This document shows positions 8,997-16,053 of a DNA stretch of 53,727 nt, one piece after another. Source of the DNA: Candidatus Saccharimonadota bacterium (GTDB lineage Bacteria; Patescibacteriota; Saccharimonadia; Saccharimonadales; UBA4665); contig DAHWAT010000002.1 of the NCBI GenBank assembly GCA_027327085.1, forward strand, positions 1 through 53,727, written 5' to 3'. A program made the position numbers and the translations under genes. Under the pieces are notes generated by a model. The model was not told where the DNA came from. It made no database searches and saw only the letters and a list, made by a program, of their open reading frames with translations. How positions within the stretch are numbered: position 1 is the first letter of the stretch; every line of letters begins with the position of its first letter.

Positions 8997-9007
8997 CTAT
9001 TTTATAA
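8760..9007 (+). pseudogene. decayed coding remnant on the plus strand
   Basis: A plus-strand frame reads PIAKDELRALLKLHQINIF followed by GELKLARPKS and then a stop. Shortly after, a separate frame starting at 8921 reads MELSEKLGKLDFVYVYDK to a stop at 9007. Both look protein-like but are broken and discontinuous. They overlap the TA-module end and include the repeat copy. I suspect one old gene broken by frameshifts; the parent family is not identified. This is an inference from codon patterns only. Confidence 0.25.
8819..8877. repeat. direct repeat, left copy flanking the TA module
   Basis: These 59 nt match 9641-9699 at about 84% by eye with no gaps, sharing the core CTAAGTCATAGCT. The left copy lies on the far side of the toxin-antitoxin pair. 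It continues into a stretch (8874-8906) weakly resembling the 3' part of the tRNA-Val gene (CTGGT ... ACTTG ... CCCGC). Confidence 0.6.
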
Positions 9008-9305
9008 CTAAATCTTTATGGCCTTTAGCAAAATCATGCAGAAGCGCGCTCAGCATAGTCTGATATGGTATACCATTTCTAGTTGCTTTAGCTTTGATCA
9101 TTATAAGGTCGGCTTGTTTCACTCTAAGAGTAATCGGCTTAGTCTTGTTTAGATCGAGCTGTCTCTTTGCTGCCTTTTGTATAGCCGCTTTAGACTCTTT
9201 AAAATCTGGGTCACTAACATACGCTCCTCTTTTAAGTGCGTCTTCTATAGCTTGCTCTTCCTCGTCTAATACTAGATTGGCAAATGGATCTTTAGGTATG
9301 TTCAT
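8997..9305 (-). CDS. ribbon-helix-helix antitoxin (BrnA/CopG-like)
   Basis: The acidic N-terminal half (MNIPKDPFANLVLDEEEQAI) is the typical toxin-binding region. The C-terminal half (about 58-98) carries a ribbon-helix-helix motif: ITLRVKQADLIMIKAKA, then GIPYQTMLSALLHDFAKG. The GIPYQT segment is a hallmark of antitoxins paired with small BrnT-like toxins. Its ATG overlaps the toxin stop by 4 nt, so toxin comes first and the pair is translationally coupled. The antitoxin most likely represses the pair's own promoter. The stop overlaps a short plus-strand remnant. Confidence 0.8.
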   Translation of the reverse strand: MNIPKDPFANLVLDEEEQAIEDALKRGAYVSDPDFKESKAAIQKAAKRQLDLNKTKPITLRVKQADLIMIKAKATRNGIPYQTMLSALLHDFAKGHKDLVIK

Positions 9306-9589
9306 GATTTTTCTCCTTTCAAATATAACTTAGTATATCTTCTACTTGGGTAAATGGTCTTTAAAAATATCTCTTGCTTACTCATATTTATGACATATGG
9401 CACTACATAAACATATTCTTCTATTTTAATTAAATAGACCCTTTGGTTAGATCTTTTTGAATCAGGATGCTTTAGGTCATCTAAGACTTGATCTTCATGT
9501 ATAAACTTTAAAACATCTTCAAAGCCTATACCTCTGGTAGATTTAAGTAATTCGTTCTTTTCATCACTGAATCGATATACTAAATCCAT
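9302..9589 (-). CDS. BrnT-like type II toxin
   Basis: The ORF track extends this frame into tRNA-Val, which cannot be right. I place the start at 9589 (MDLVYRFSDEKNELLKSTRG), giving 95 aa, the usual size of such toxins; 9604 is the alternative. Diagnostic features are the DEKNELL...RGIGFEDV start, an NQRVYLIKI strand and the terminal FLKTIYPSRRYTKLY motif, whose basic/aromatic residues are conserved in this toxin group. RNase activity is expected from the BrnT fold but not shown here. A TTGACA/TATTAT promoter places the transcription start about at the ATG, so the mRNA is probably leaderless. The antitoxin gene follows with a 4-nt overlap. Confidence 0.72.
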   Translation of the reverse strand: MDLVYRFSDEKNELLKSTRGIGFEDVLKFIHEDQVLDDLKHPDSKRSNQRVYLIKIEEYVYVVPYVINMSKQEIFLKTIYPSRRYTKLYLKGEKS

Positions 9590-9595
9590 ACAATT

Positions 9596-9625
9596 ATAAT
9601 ACATTAGTCGTACATCTTTTGTCAA
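9596..9625 (-). promoter_or_regulatory. promoter of the toxin-antitoxin pair, leaderless arrangement
   Basis: On the minus strand a perfect -35 TTGACA (9620-9625) is followed after 18 nt by TATTAT (9596-9601). The seventh base after the -10 is the A of the toxin ATG at 9589. No SD sits in front of either candidate ATG. The overlapping TATAAT (9593-9598) is a second possible -10, but at 21 nt spacing. Confidence 0.5.
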
Positions 9626-9640
9626 TACTTTTTTATTAAT

Positions 9641-9699
9641 CTTTGACAAACTAAAATCAGCTAGATCTAAGTCATAGCTGATTGGATGTCTGTACTGGT
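9641..9699. repeat. direct repeat, right copy abutting tRNA-Val
   Basis: Partner of 8819-8877 (about 84% identical by eye). It ends exactly at the tRNA-Val CCA end and discriminator base. The two copies bracket the TA cassette at a spacing of 822 nt, as expected for duplication of a tRNA-flanking segment or passage of a small integrated element. Confidence 0.6.
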
Positions 9700-9772
9700 G
9701 GGTGATGAGGGACTTGAACCCCCGACACCCGCGGTGTAAACGCGGTGCTCTAGCCAACTGAGCTAATCACCC
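9696..9772 (-). tRNA. trnV: tRNA-Val (anticodon TAC)
   Basis: Read on the minus strand the gene starts GGGTGAT and ends ATCACCC-A-CCA, so the CCA tail is encoded. The D arm (AGCTCAGTTGGCTAGAGC) and T arm (GGGGGTTCAAGTCCCTC) are canonical. The anticodon stem CCGCG/CGCGG encloses TTTACAC, giving anticodon TAC. Confidence 0.95.
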
Positions 9773-9796
9773 ATATTAATGCCTGTTCAGGGCTGT

Positions 9797-9825
9797 ATTG
9801 TAGCAAAGTTAGTCTACTCTGAAAA
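9797..9825 (-). promoter_or_regulatory. promoter of tRNA-Val
   Basis: TTTTCA (9820-9825), 17 nt, then an extended -10 TGC-TACAAT (9797-9802), about 25 nt before the mature tRNA 5' end. It is back to back with the tRNA-Leu(GAG) promoter. Confidence 0.45.
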
Positions 9826-9831
9826 GATTTT

Positions 9832-9861
9832 TTGGGGGTAAACAACCGTTTAAGCTATAAT
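9832..9861 (+). promoter_or_regulatory. promoter of tRNA-Leu(GAG)
   Basis: TTGGGG (9832-9837), 18 nt, then a perfect TATAAT (9856-9861) that ends 13 nt before the tRNA 5' end. Confidence 0.45.
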
Positions 9862-9874
9862 CAATGAAGTTATT

Positions 9875-9958
9875 GCTCGAGTGGTGGAATGGTAGACACG
9901 TCTGTCTGAGGGGCAGATGCCGTAAGGCGTGGAGGTTCAAGTCCTCTCTCGGGCACCA
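9875..9958 (+). tRNA. trnL: tRNA-Leu (anticodon GAG)
   Basis: Class II tRNA of 84 nt with encoded CCA. The acceptor stem pairs GCTCGAG with CTCGGGC, allowing one G-U. The anticodon stem TCTGT/GCAGA encloses CTGAGGG, giving anticodon GAG. The variable arm is TGCCGTAAGGCG and the T arm GGAGGTTCAAGTCCTC. Confidence 0.95.
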
Positions 9959-10015
9959 CTAAAAAATGGCAAACTGGTCAGTCAAAGACCGATTAAACTA
10001 TGTCTGCTCCCGTTA

Positions 10016-10042
10016 TTGTGGCCTAAGTATATGTGGTATTAT
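10016..10042 (+). promoter_or_regulatory. candidate promoter of the FAD oxidoreductase
   Basis: An extended -10 (TGG-TATTAT, 10034-10042) lies 45 nt before the ATG, with TTGTGG (10016-10021) at a short 15-nt spacing. This is the best match in the 128-nt gap after tRNA-Leu. Confidence 0.35.
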
Positions 10043-10086
10043 TACTCTATAGAAAAGATTAGTTAAGCGAGGGGATAAGAGCGACT

Positions 10087-11709
10087 ATGAGCAGTAGGGT
10101 AGCACACTACTTACAGGAACACTTACTAGGGGAAGTTATAGATAGCAGTGATGCTAGGCGATACTTTAGTTGTGACGGTAGCGTATTTCAAATAGCCCCC
10201 TCTTTAATTGTCTACCCACGCAATGAAAACGACATTCGTAAAACCGCCCGTTTCACTTGGCAGCTAGCCGAAAGAGGACGGTTGATACCGATAACTCCTA
10301 GGGGCGCTGGCACGGATGAAACTGGTGCAGCTATTGGTAGTGGTATTATTCTTGCCTTTACGGCTCATATGAACCGTATTTTGGAGCTTAATACCAAAGC
10401 TAAAACAGTCAATGTTGAACCAGGCATAAACTATGGCAAGCTGCAACAAGTCTTACATACGCATGGGCAATATATTCCAGCATACCCACCAGGCATAGAT
10501 TACTCTACTATCGGCGGAGCCATTGCTAATAATTCTAGCGGTGAAAACTCTTTTAAGTTTGGCTCTATTAGGAATTTTGTTAAATCTTTAAGATTTGTCT
10601 TGGCTAACGGCGAAGTTATATCAGTTGGTAATTTGTCTAAAAGAGAGCTCAGCAAAAAGTTAGGCTTAGCTACCTTTGAGGGCGAAATATACCGATCAAT
10701 AGACATATTAATTGAAGAAAATAGCGAGCTGATAGACAGAATGAAACTTCATACCACGCTTAATAATAGTGGCTATGCTCTCAGTGAGGTCAAGCATAAA
10801 GATGGCTCTTTTAATTTAATTCCTTTAATTGCCGGCTCTCAGGGGACTCTAGGTATTATTACCGAAGCCCAGTTAGCTACAGAAGATTATGATCCTGTCT
10901 CCTGTATGGTTATGGCGGAGTTTGATAGTGCCGAAAAGATGCAGCAAGCTGTAGTTGATTTTAATGCTTCAAAAGAAATGGCTGATTCTATCGAGTTAAT
11001 TGACCAATCTTCCTTAGAAGAAGTCTTTAAGCTAAACCCTAATCATTTGAAAGATCTTGTCAGTGTTCCCTTGCCCAGGTTTTTAGTTTTTCTCAGGTAC
11101 GCTAATCAGAAAAAACCGCCAAAAAGTGCCCGTAAGATCTTAGAAACTTATGCTAAATCCTTTGATGTAAGCGACGATCCCGAAGAACAAATCAAGTTTA
11201 TTAAAGTTAAAGAAGCCATTAATTTAGTTATTGCCCATAATGAGGGTCTGCTTAGGCCTTTGCCGTTATTTGACGGTTCTGTGCCCGTCGATAGGTTAAG
11301 AGAGTATCTAGAAGGGTTAGACAACATCAATAAATCCAATCATTTACACGCCGCTATCTGGGGGCATCTAGGGCTAGGGCATTTAACGATGAAGCCACGG
11401 CTTAATTTGGGTCATGTCGGTGACAGACAAAAAATCTTTAGAATTTTAGAGGAATATAATCAGCTGGTGATTGGCCTTGGCGGCACCGTTAGCTCAACTT
11501 CTGGCGATGGTCGCCTAAAGGCCCCCTACACTCAATATGTATATGGCCCGGAGTTATATGCCTTAATGGTTAAAGTTAAACAAATCTTTGATCCTTATGG
11601 TACTTTAAACCAAGGTGTTAAATTTAACTCGTCTGTCGAGGATTTTAAGACGATTTTAAGATCAGATTTTAGCCTTAATCATATATACGATCATCTGCCA
11701 AGGGCTTAG
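10087..11709 (+). CDS. FAD-binding oxidoreductase, GlcD/D-lactate dehydrogenase-like
   Basis: Flavoenzyme of the vanillyl-alcohol-oxidase/PCMH superfamily that probably oxidises a 2-hydroxy acid such as D-lactate or glycolate. The FAD domain spans about residues 30-215. Its pyrophosphate loop reads PRGAGTDETGAA, where relatives have RGGGTSLTG, followed by VEPGINYGKLQ and the YSTIGGAIANNSSGENSFKFG substrate-side segment. The C-terminal FAD-oxidase domain follows (about 255-525), including HLHAAIWGHLGLGHLTMKP and ending FDPYGTLNQGVKF. No membrane segment and no adjacent Fe-S (GlpC/GlcF-like) partner are visible, so the electron acceptor is unknown. AAGAG lies 5 nt before the ATG. It converges on the startless ORF at 11720. 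Confidence 0.8.
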   Translation: MSSRVAHYLQEHLLGEVIDSSDARRYFSCDGSVFQIAPSLIVYPRNENDIRKTARFTWQLAERGRLIPITPRGAGTDETGAAIGSGIILAFTAHMNRILELNTKAKTVNVEPGINYGKLQQVLHTHGQYIPAYPPGIDYSTIGGAIANNSSGENSFKFGSIRNFVKSLRFVLANGEVISVGNLSKRELSKKLGLATFEGEIYRSIDILIEENSELIDRMKLHTTLNNSGYALSEVKHKDGSFNLIPLIAGSQGTLGIITEAQLATEDYDPVSCMVMAEFDSAEKMQQAVVDFNASKEMADSIELIDQSSLEEVFKLNPNHLKDLVSVPLPRFLVFLRYANQKKPPKSARKILETYAKSFDVSDDPEEQIKFIKVKEAINLVIAHNEGLLRPLPLFDGSVPVDRLREYLEGLDNINKSNHLHAAIWGHLGLGHLTMKPRLNLGHVGDRQKIFRILEEYNQLVIGLGGTVSSTSGDGRLKAPYTQYVYGPELYALMVKVKQIFDPYGTLNQGVKFNSSVEDFKTILRSDFSLNHIYDHLPRA

Positions 11710-11719
11710 GCCTTAGCCT

Positions 11720-12211
11720 TTAACCCAACAGAAGTTTTTCGGTCTGATCAAGAATTACTTGACGTGATCCAATTATGGTCATATTGCCAAGACACAAAAA
11801 TTTATCTATAACTTGTTTATCAAATCGTTCTAACTTGAGCCCTAGATTTGGCTGTCTAAAAATCGCCTCTCGGTTCCACCATAAAACTTGACCTTTTGAG
11901 AAAAACAAATGCATAAAACTTATGGCTTCGTCTTTAGCGTAAAAGGAAGTCATACTATTAACAAATTCTGCTGTTGAGTTAGGTTGATTATACCCTGAAT
12001 CTGTTTGCTCTAAAACTACTTGCTCAAGCGAAGCTTGGCCTAAGACGGGGGCAATATCAGCAACCGCCTGCTGGATTGAAACATCGGGATCGATAAACAG
12101 GTTTACCGCCTTCTCGCCCTTTTCTACAACTACCGGATAATGGTTAATTTTTAGGTTTAGTACTTCGCTACTACCAGATTGGCTAATTTCACGCTCTAAT
12201 AAAGGCCTAAT
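11720..12211 (-). CDS. hypothetical protein, start codon abnormal (ATT start or frameshift)
   Basis: The ORF track lists only the last 77 codons, but the frame is open back to 12211 (164 codons) and reads like real protein (KINHYPVVVEKGEKAVNLF, then VSIQQAVADIAPVLG). No ATG, GTG or TTG occurs before the internal ATG at 11953. The first codon after the upstream stop is ATT, with GGGAG only 3 nt away. An ATG at 12221 is out of frame by one base (ATG GGA GTA GAT TAG), and a TATGAT box sits about 7 nt before it. So either the gene starts at ATT, or it lost or gained one base near its 5' end. I recognise no family and no membrane segments. Confidence 0.45.
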   Translation of the reverse strand: MRPLLEREISQSGSSEVLNLKINHYPVVVEKGEKAVNLFIDPDVSIQQAVADIAPVLGQASLEQVVLEQTDSGYNQPNSTAEFVNSMTSFYAKDEAISFMHLFFSKGQVLWWNREAIFRQPNLGLKLERFDKQVIDKFLCLGNMTIIGSRQVILDQTEKLLLG

Positions 12212-12251
12212 CTACTCCCATTATTTAATCATATTAATAGTTATAAGGCCT

Positions 12252-12338
12252 TGGTGCGGATGAGAGGACTTGAACCTCCACAGGACTAATCCCACTAGCA
12301 CCTGAAGCTAGCGCGTCTACCAATTCCGCCACATCCGC
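12252..12338 (-). tRNA. trnL: tRNA-Leu (anticodon CAG)
   Basis: Class II tRNA of 87 nt on the minus strand. Acceptor GCGGATG pairs with CATCCGC, followed by discriminator A and encoded CCA. The anticodon stem CTAGC/GCTAG encloses TTCAGGT, giving anticodon CAG. A long variable arm (TGGGATTAGTCCTG region) and canonical T arm are present. Confidence 0.95.
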
Positions 12339-12354
12339 AAGTACGCTTGAAGCT

Positions 12355-12383
12355 ATGGTACTAGCAATCGAGTTTAATCTCAA
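12355..12383 (-). promoter_or_regulatory. promoter of tRNA-Leu(CAG)
   Basis: TTGAGA (12378-12383), exactly 17 nt, then TACCAT (12355-12360), about 17 nt before the tRNA 5' end. The -35 overlaps the stop codon of the peptide-binding protein gene. Confidence 0.45.
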
Positions 12384-14170
12384 GGTTTGATGTTGACTTT
12401 AGCTGCTTGTATCTCCCAGTTTTGAACGTTATTGAATCTATCAGAAGCAACTGTTAGCTCTTGGTTCTCGAGACCGCTTATTTTGACATTGGTTAAATAG
12501 AGCAGTCTTGGCTGATAAAGCCCTAGGGCGGGATTAGCCTTTTGCCAAGCTTGTAAAAATGGCTTATATTCAATAATCCTTAAGGCTGGGTCAATTCGAG
12601 TTCTGCCAGCTTGTAATGATTCATCGGCTGATGAATTACTAAATTCCGAAAAATTAAGTCTGGTATTAGACTGAATACTGGCCTCTGCGCTATCCCAGTA
12701 AACAAACACATCCGGATCAACACCAATAGAGATTGAGGTTAGAACAGCATCATAATTATGTTGATTAAGCGCACTTAAAAGATCAACTGGGTCAAGTAAT
12801 TGGATATTAAGGTTAAGTCCGACTTGAGACCATTGTTGTTTGAGCATGCTAGTGACCATCCGGTTTTCGGCTGTATTGGCAGCGGTTAGGGTAAAGCTGA
12901 GCGGTTGGCCGTTTTTATATCTAACACCATTTTTAATAGTTGTCCAGCCGTCTGAAGCTAAGGTTTGAATGGCAGCTTTTAAATTGTACCCTGGCTGAGC
13001 ATAGATTGGGTTATAGCCTAACTGACCTGCCAGTAACGGTTCGTTAACTAATTTTGTTGGGTAACCTAGATGCTTAATAATGTCAGGCACATTGGCAGCT
13101 TCTACTAAGGCTGTTCTGACATTTTGGTCGCTTAATACCCCACTAGTAGTCTTAAAAAAGACATAAGTGCCGGCTCTTAGGATAAAGTTGTGTTTGATCA
13201 CACCTGGTGCATTTTGGATGCTTAGCGGCGGGGGTGTAATTGCCTCCATGGCATTAATAGTTCGGTTAGAAAAAGCTGTAATCAGTTGATTTTGATTAGC
13301 ATAAATATCCTCTATGAACTCGTTCAGTTTGGGCTTACCGCCGTTATAGTGGCTGAACGGTTTTAAAGCAATCTGGACTTCCTCCTCACTAGGATTATTG
13401 CCATTTAAAACATCTATGCCAGCCCAGGCAAAAGGTCCGGCACCAACTGGATCAATAGTATTAAAGTTAGCCGCTTTTAAATTGCTAGCTGGGATTGAGC
13501 CAAGAATATGTTCTGGAATTATACCGGTGGTTAATTCATAAGGGAAAGAAGCCAGTACGTCAGGTAGATTAAAGACAACAGTCAAAGGATTTGGGGCGCT
13601 AACCGATATACCTTGCCAATCTGAGAACAAAGGGCTGCCGGCATCGGGGTTTTTGATTGTGTTAAAAGTAAAGACTACGTCTTGACTGGTTAAGGGTTTA
13701 CCATCTTGCCAAGTTAGATGGGGTTTTAAGTAGACAGTGTAAGTTTTACCGTTATTGGAGATACTATAGCTTTTGGCTAAATCACCAACTAACTGACCAT
13801 TGGGACCGTTTTGAAATAGCCCGGCAAAGATTAATGACGAGATAGTTTGATCAGGATCGGTTGAGGCATAAATTGGATTAGCATTGGTATAAGTACCCTG
13901 ACTGCCTTCAGTGTAGATTCCACCTGGTACTGGTTCAAGTCGCTGGTAATAGCCGCTCAGACTAATGAATTGGATGAATACACCAACAATCAGTAAGGTT
14001 ATGGTCCCAAGCCAAATTATGACAAAACGTCTTACTGGGACTAATCTATTCAGCCGATCAAGTAGCTGAACGTCAATGGTTTCTTCGGCTTTAAGACCTA
14101 TGTCTTCAACTTGGCGCTGACTTTTTTTGAGTCTTTTACGCCAAAATTGCTTAAATCTTTTGGTCTGCAT
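12380..14170 (-). CDS. membrane-anchored family 5 extracellular solute-binding protein (peptide ABC type)
   Basis: A DppA/OppA-type binding domain occupies about residues 85-590. It has the family hallmarks LTWQDGKPLTSQDVVFTF, DPVGAGPFAW and a C-terminal NYDAVLTSISIGVDPDVFVYW lobe. Such proteins capture peptides or nickel for ABC import. Unusually it has no lipoprotein Cys signal: a 45-residue, highly basic, cytoplasmic N-terminal segment precedes a single TM (about 48-70). No permease or ATPase gene is adjacent. It is followed upstream by secG and a small membrane protein, forming a tight minus-strand run. Confidence 0.85.
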   Translation of the reverse strand: MQTKRFKQFWRKRLKKSQRQVEDIGLKAEETIDVQLLDRLNRLVPVRRFVIIWLGTITLLIVGVFIQFISLSGYYQRLEPVPGGIYTEGSQGTYTNANPIYASTDPDQTISSLIFAGLFQNGPNGQLVGDLAKSYSISNNGKTYTVYLKPHLTWQDGKPLTSQDVVFTFNTIKNPDAGSPLFSDWQGISVSAPNPLTVVFNLPDVLASFPYELTTGIIPEHILGSIPASNLKAANFNTIDPVGAGPFAWAGIDVLNGNNPSEEEVQIALKPFSHYNGGKPKLNEFIEDIYANQNQLITAFSNRTINAMEAITPPPLSIQNAPGVIKHNFILRAGTYVFFKTTSGVLSDQNVRTALVEAANVPDIIKHLGYPTKLVNEPLLAGQLGYNPIYAQPGYNLKAAIQTLASDGWTTIKNGVRYKNGQPLSFTLTAANTAENRMVTSMLKQQWSQVGLNLNIQLLDPVDLLSALNQHNYDAVLTSISIGVDPDVFVYWDSAEASIQSNTRLNFSEFSNSSADESLQAGRTRIDPALRIIEYKPFLQAWQKANPALGLYQPRLLYLTNVKISGLENQELTVASDRFNNVQNWEIQAAKVNIKP

Positions 14171-14178
14171 ATAGCCGG

Positions 14179-14394
14179 TTATTTTATAACAACGTCTAGA
14201 ACAAGTGATATACCGAAAATTAAAGCACTAATAATTGTCATTTGGAAAATAGTTTTCTCGGTACCTCGCCTGGTAGTGTTAACTTCACCGGCTCCACCCA
14301 GTCCGGCGCCTAAACTAGCTCCCCTGGTTTGAATCAGAATTAAAAAGGTTAAAAACGCAGCTGAACCTAGGGTTATGTAATTATATATACTCAT
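14179..14394 (-). CDS. secG: protein translocase subunit SecG
   Basis: Small two-TM protein (71 aa, family norm 70-110). TM1 is residues 5-22 and TM2 about 48-68. The conserved loop reads QTRGASLGAGLGG. SecG assists SecYE in protein export. It begins next to the stop of the 4-TM protein gene (14395) and ends 8 nt before the peptide-binding protein gene, so the three are likely co-transcribed. Confidence 0.92.
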   Translation of the reverse strand: MSIYNYITLGSAAFLTFLILIQTRGASLGAGLGGAGEVNTTRRGTEKTIFQMTIISALIFGISLVLDVVIK

Positions 14395-14775
14395 TTATAT
14401 GCCTTCTAATATTGTGCCTATTAAATAGTTTACCAGGCCAATGACAATACCGGCAAACATTGCTGCCCAAAAGTTGACAATTACCAGGTGTTGGTACAAG
14501 CGACTGACTATATAAACTATCAGGCCGTTAATCACTATCATGAATAAACCAAGGCTAAAAACTAAAGCTGGCAAAGATAGGATGATTAAAATTGGCTTTA
14601 GAAATATATTAATAATTGACAAGATTAAGCCGGCAGCAATTAGGACTCCTGCGTTATTACCATAGGAAATAGCGTTTTTTAAAAAGGCGGCAGCAATATA
14701 TAGCCCCAGGCTACTAACCAGCCATCTAAGTAATAGCCTAACTATAAACGGGTGCTTGCTTAAGCCTTTTGCCAT
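14395..14775 (-). CDS. four-TM membrane protein, phage_holin_4_2 (YvlD-like) family
   Basis: 126 aa with four predicted membrane helices (about 12-30, 38-60, 62-88 and 95-122). The family signature is ILSIINIFLKPILIILSLP, then a Gly/Ile-rich third helix and a polar YIVSRLYQHL turn. The Pfam name mentions holins, but relatives are chromosomal in many bacteria and there is no phage context here, so a lytic role is not implied. The function is unknown. It abuts secG. Confidence 0.78.
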   Translation of the reverse strand: MAKGLSKHPFIVRLLLRWLVSSLGLYIAAAFLKNAISYGNNAGVLIAAGLILSIINIFLKPILIILSLPALVFSLGLFMIVINGLIVYIVSRLYQHLVIVNFWAAMFAGIVIGLVNYLIGTILEGI

Positions 14776-14784
14776 AAGTTTATA

Positions 14785-16023
14785 CTAGATTAAGCTAATG
14801 CCTTTAGGCAAGCTGGCGGTTAAGTTTTGTATACCGTCCTCAGTAATGATGACGTCGTCTTCGACCCTAACACCTATGGCTTCGTCTTTGATGTAGATAC
14901 CTGGCTCGACCGTTAAGACAACTCCTGGTTCAAGTGGACGAGCATAATCACCAACGTCGTGAACATTTAAACCTAAGAAGTGTGAAGTAGCACTTGGAAA
15001 ATAGCTCCTGACATTGTCTTGATTAATGATTTTAATTAAGCCCAGTTCGCGCAGTTTCTCGCCCATGTACATAGCCACTTGCTGCTCGTAATCTTTTAAA
15101 ATTACTCCGGGTTTTAAAAGGTTTAAGGCATAGTCCTGGACTTCTAGCACTGCAGCATGAACAACTTGTTGTCTTTTGCTGGCTGATCCTTTTATATAGG
15201 TTCGACTGATATCGGCAGAGTAGTGCTCTACTTCCGCTCCCATGTCAACTAAGACTAGTGATTTATTAGCGATTGTTGATGCATTGGTGGTACTGTGAAG
15301 CGTGCAACCATTAATGCCGCTAGCCACAATTGGGCTAAAGCCATGGCCATTAGCGCCTTTAATTCTAATCAGCCTGGTTAAGTCGGCTTCTAGTTCGTAC
15401 TCAAAATTATAGTTGGCTAGTTTTTTGGGCTTCATAGTAAGCCTAATAGCTTGTTCGGTGATAGTAATAGCAGCCTTAATAGCCTCTAGCTCTGGTGGCT
15501 GTTTAATCATACGCAGTCGGCTTAAGTGAAAGCCTAGATCTAGCAGTTCTAAATTTGGGTTGTAAGATTTTAGCCGGCTGACTAAATAGGTTCTAGCTGG
15601 GCTTGAGTAGAAACGGTAATGCTCTTCATAGGTTGGAAGAGCTGCTAAAGTAGCGGCATGTTTAACTTTTTTGATTCGATTAGCCAGTTTTTTAAAACCC
15701 TCGCTAGAAGGATAGACATCTTTTATGCCAGATATTTGGCTTAAGTGTGAAGGGTCAATGGCTCCGTCAAAAAATTCAGCAACTTTATCTAACTCAGGCA
15801 TAATTAGATATTCTTGGTTCTTATCCATAACCAAAACGACGTCAGAGTGATCAATCCCGGTTAAATACCAAAAACTAGCATCTTGGGCGAATGGGAAGGT
15901 AGTATCACCGCTTCTTTGCATTAATCCATTGGCTGTAAAGATTATCGGCGCGGTTCCGGTGAATAATTGCCTCAAATTGGCCCGATTATTACTAAAAAAT
16001 TGACTCGTAAAAAATGACTTCAT
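14785..16023 (-). CDS. pepP: Xaa-Pro aminopeptidase (M24B)
   Basis: Metallopeptidase that removes an N-terminal residue preceding proline. The aminopeptidase-P N-terminal domain covers about 1-130 (FTANGLMQRSGDTTFPF, FWYLTGIDHSD). The pita-bread catalytic domain has the metal ligands in LVDMGAEVEHYSADISRTY (two Asp), the HFLGLNVHDVGDY His, and the Glu residues of LTVEPGIYI and GVRVEDDVII. All five expected ligands are visible. It is cytoplasmic, with no signal peptide. It pairs functionally with a peptide-scavenging lifestyle (peptide-binding protein nearby). Confidence 0.93.
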   Translation of the reverse strand: MKSFFTSQFFSNNRANLRQLFTGTAPIIFTANGLMQRSGDTTFPFAQDASFWYLTGIDHSDVVLVMDKNQEYLIMPELDKVAEFFDGAIDPSHLSQISGIKDVYPSSEGFKKLANRIKKVKHAATLAALPTYEEHYRFYSSPARTYLVSRLKSYNPNLELLDLGFHLSRLRMIKQPPELEAIKAAITITEQAIRLTMKPKKLANYNFEYELEADLTRLIRIKGANGHGFSPIVASGINGCTLHSTTNASTIANKSLVLVDMGAEVEHYSADISRTYIKGSASKRQQVVHAAVLEVQDYALNLLKPGVILKDYEQQVAMYMGEKLRELGLIKIINQDNVRSYFPSATSHFLGLNVHDVGDYARPLEPGVVLTVEPGIYIKDEAIGVRVEDDVIITEDGIQNLTASLPKGISLI

Positions 16024-16053
16024 CTATAAGTATTAGATTAATAGTATAGCAGA

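Noticed and set aside
9590-9757. Long version of the toxin ORF starting inside tRNA-Val
   Set aside because: It would begin within the tRNA gene; the extra 56 residues are not toxin-like and the promoter lies downstream of that start.
14395-14775. Prophage signal from the holin-like protein
   Set aside because: The family is chromosomal in many bacteria and the neighbours (secG, pepP) are housekeeping genes; no other phage genes are present.
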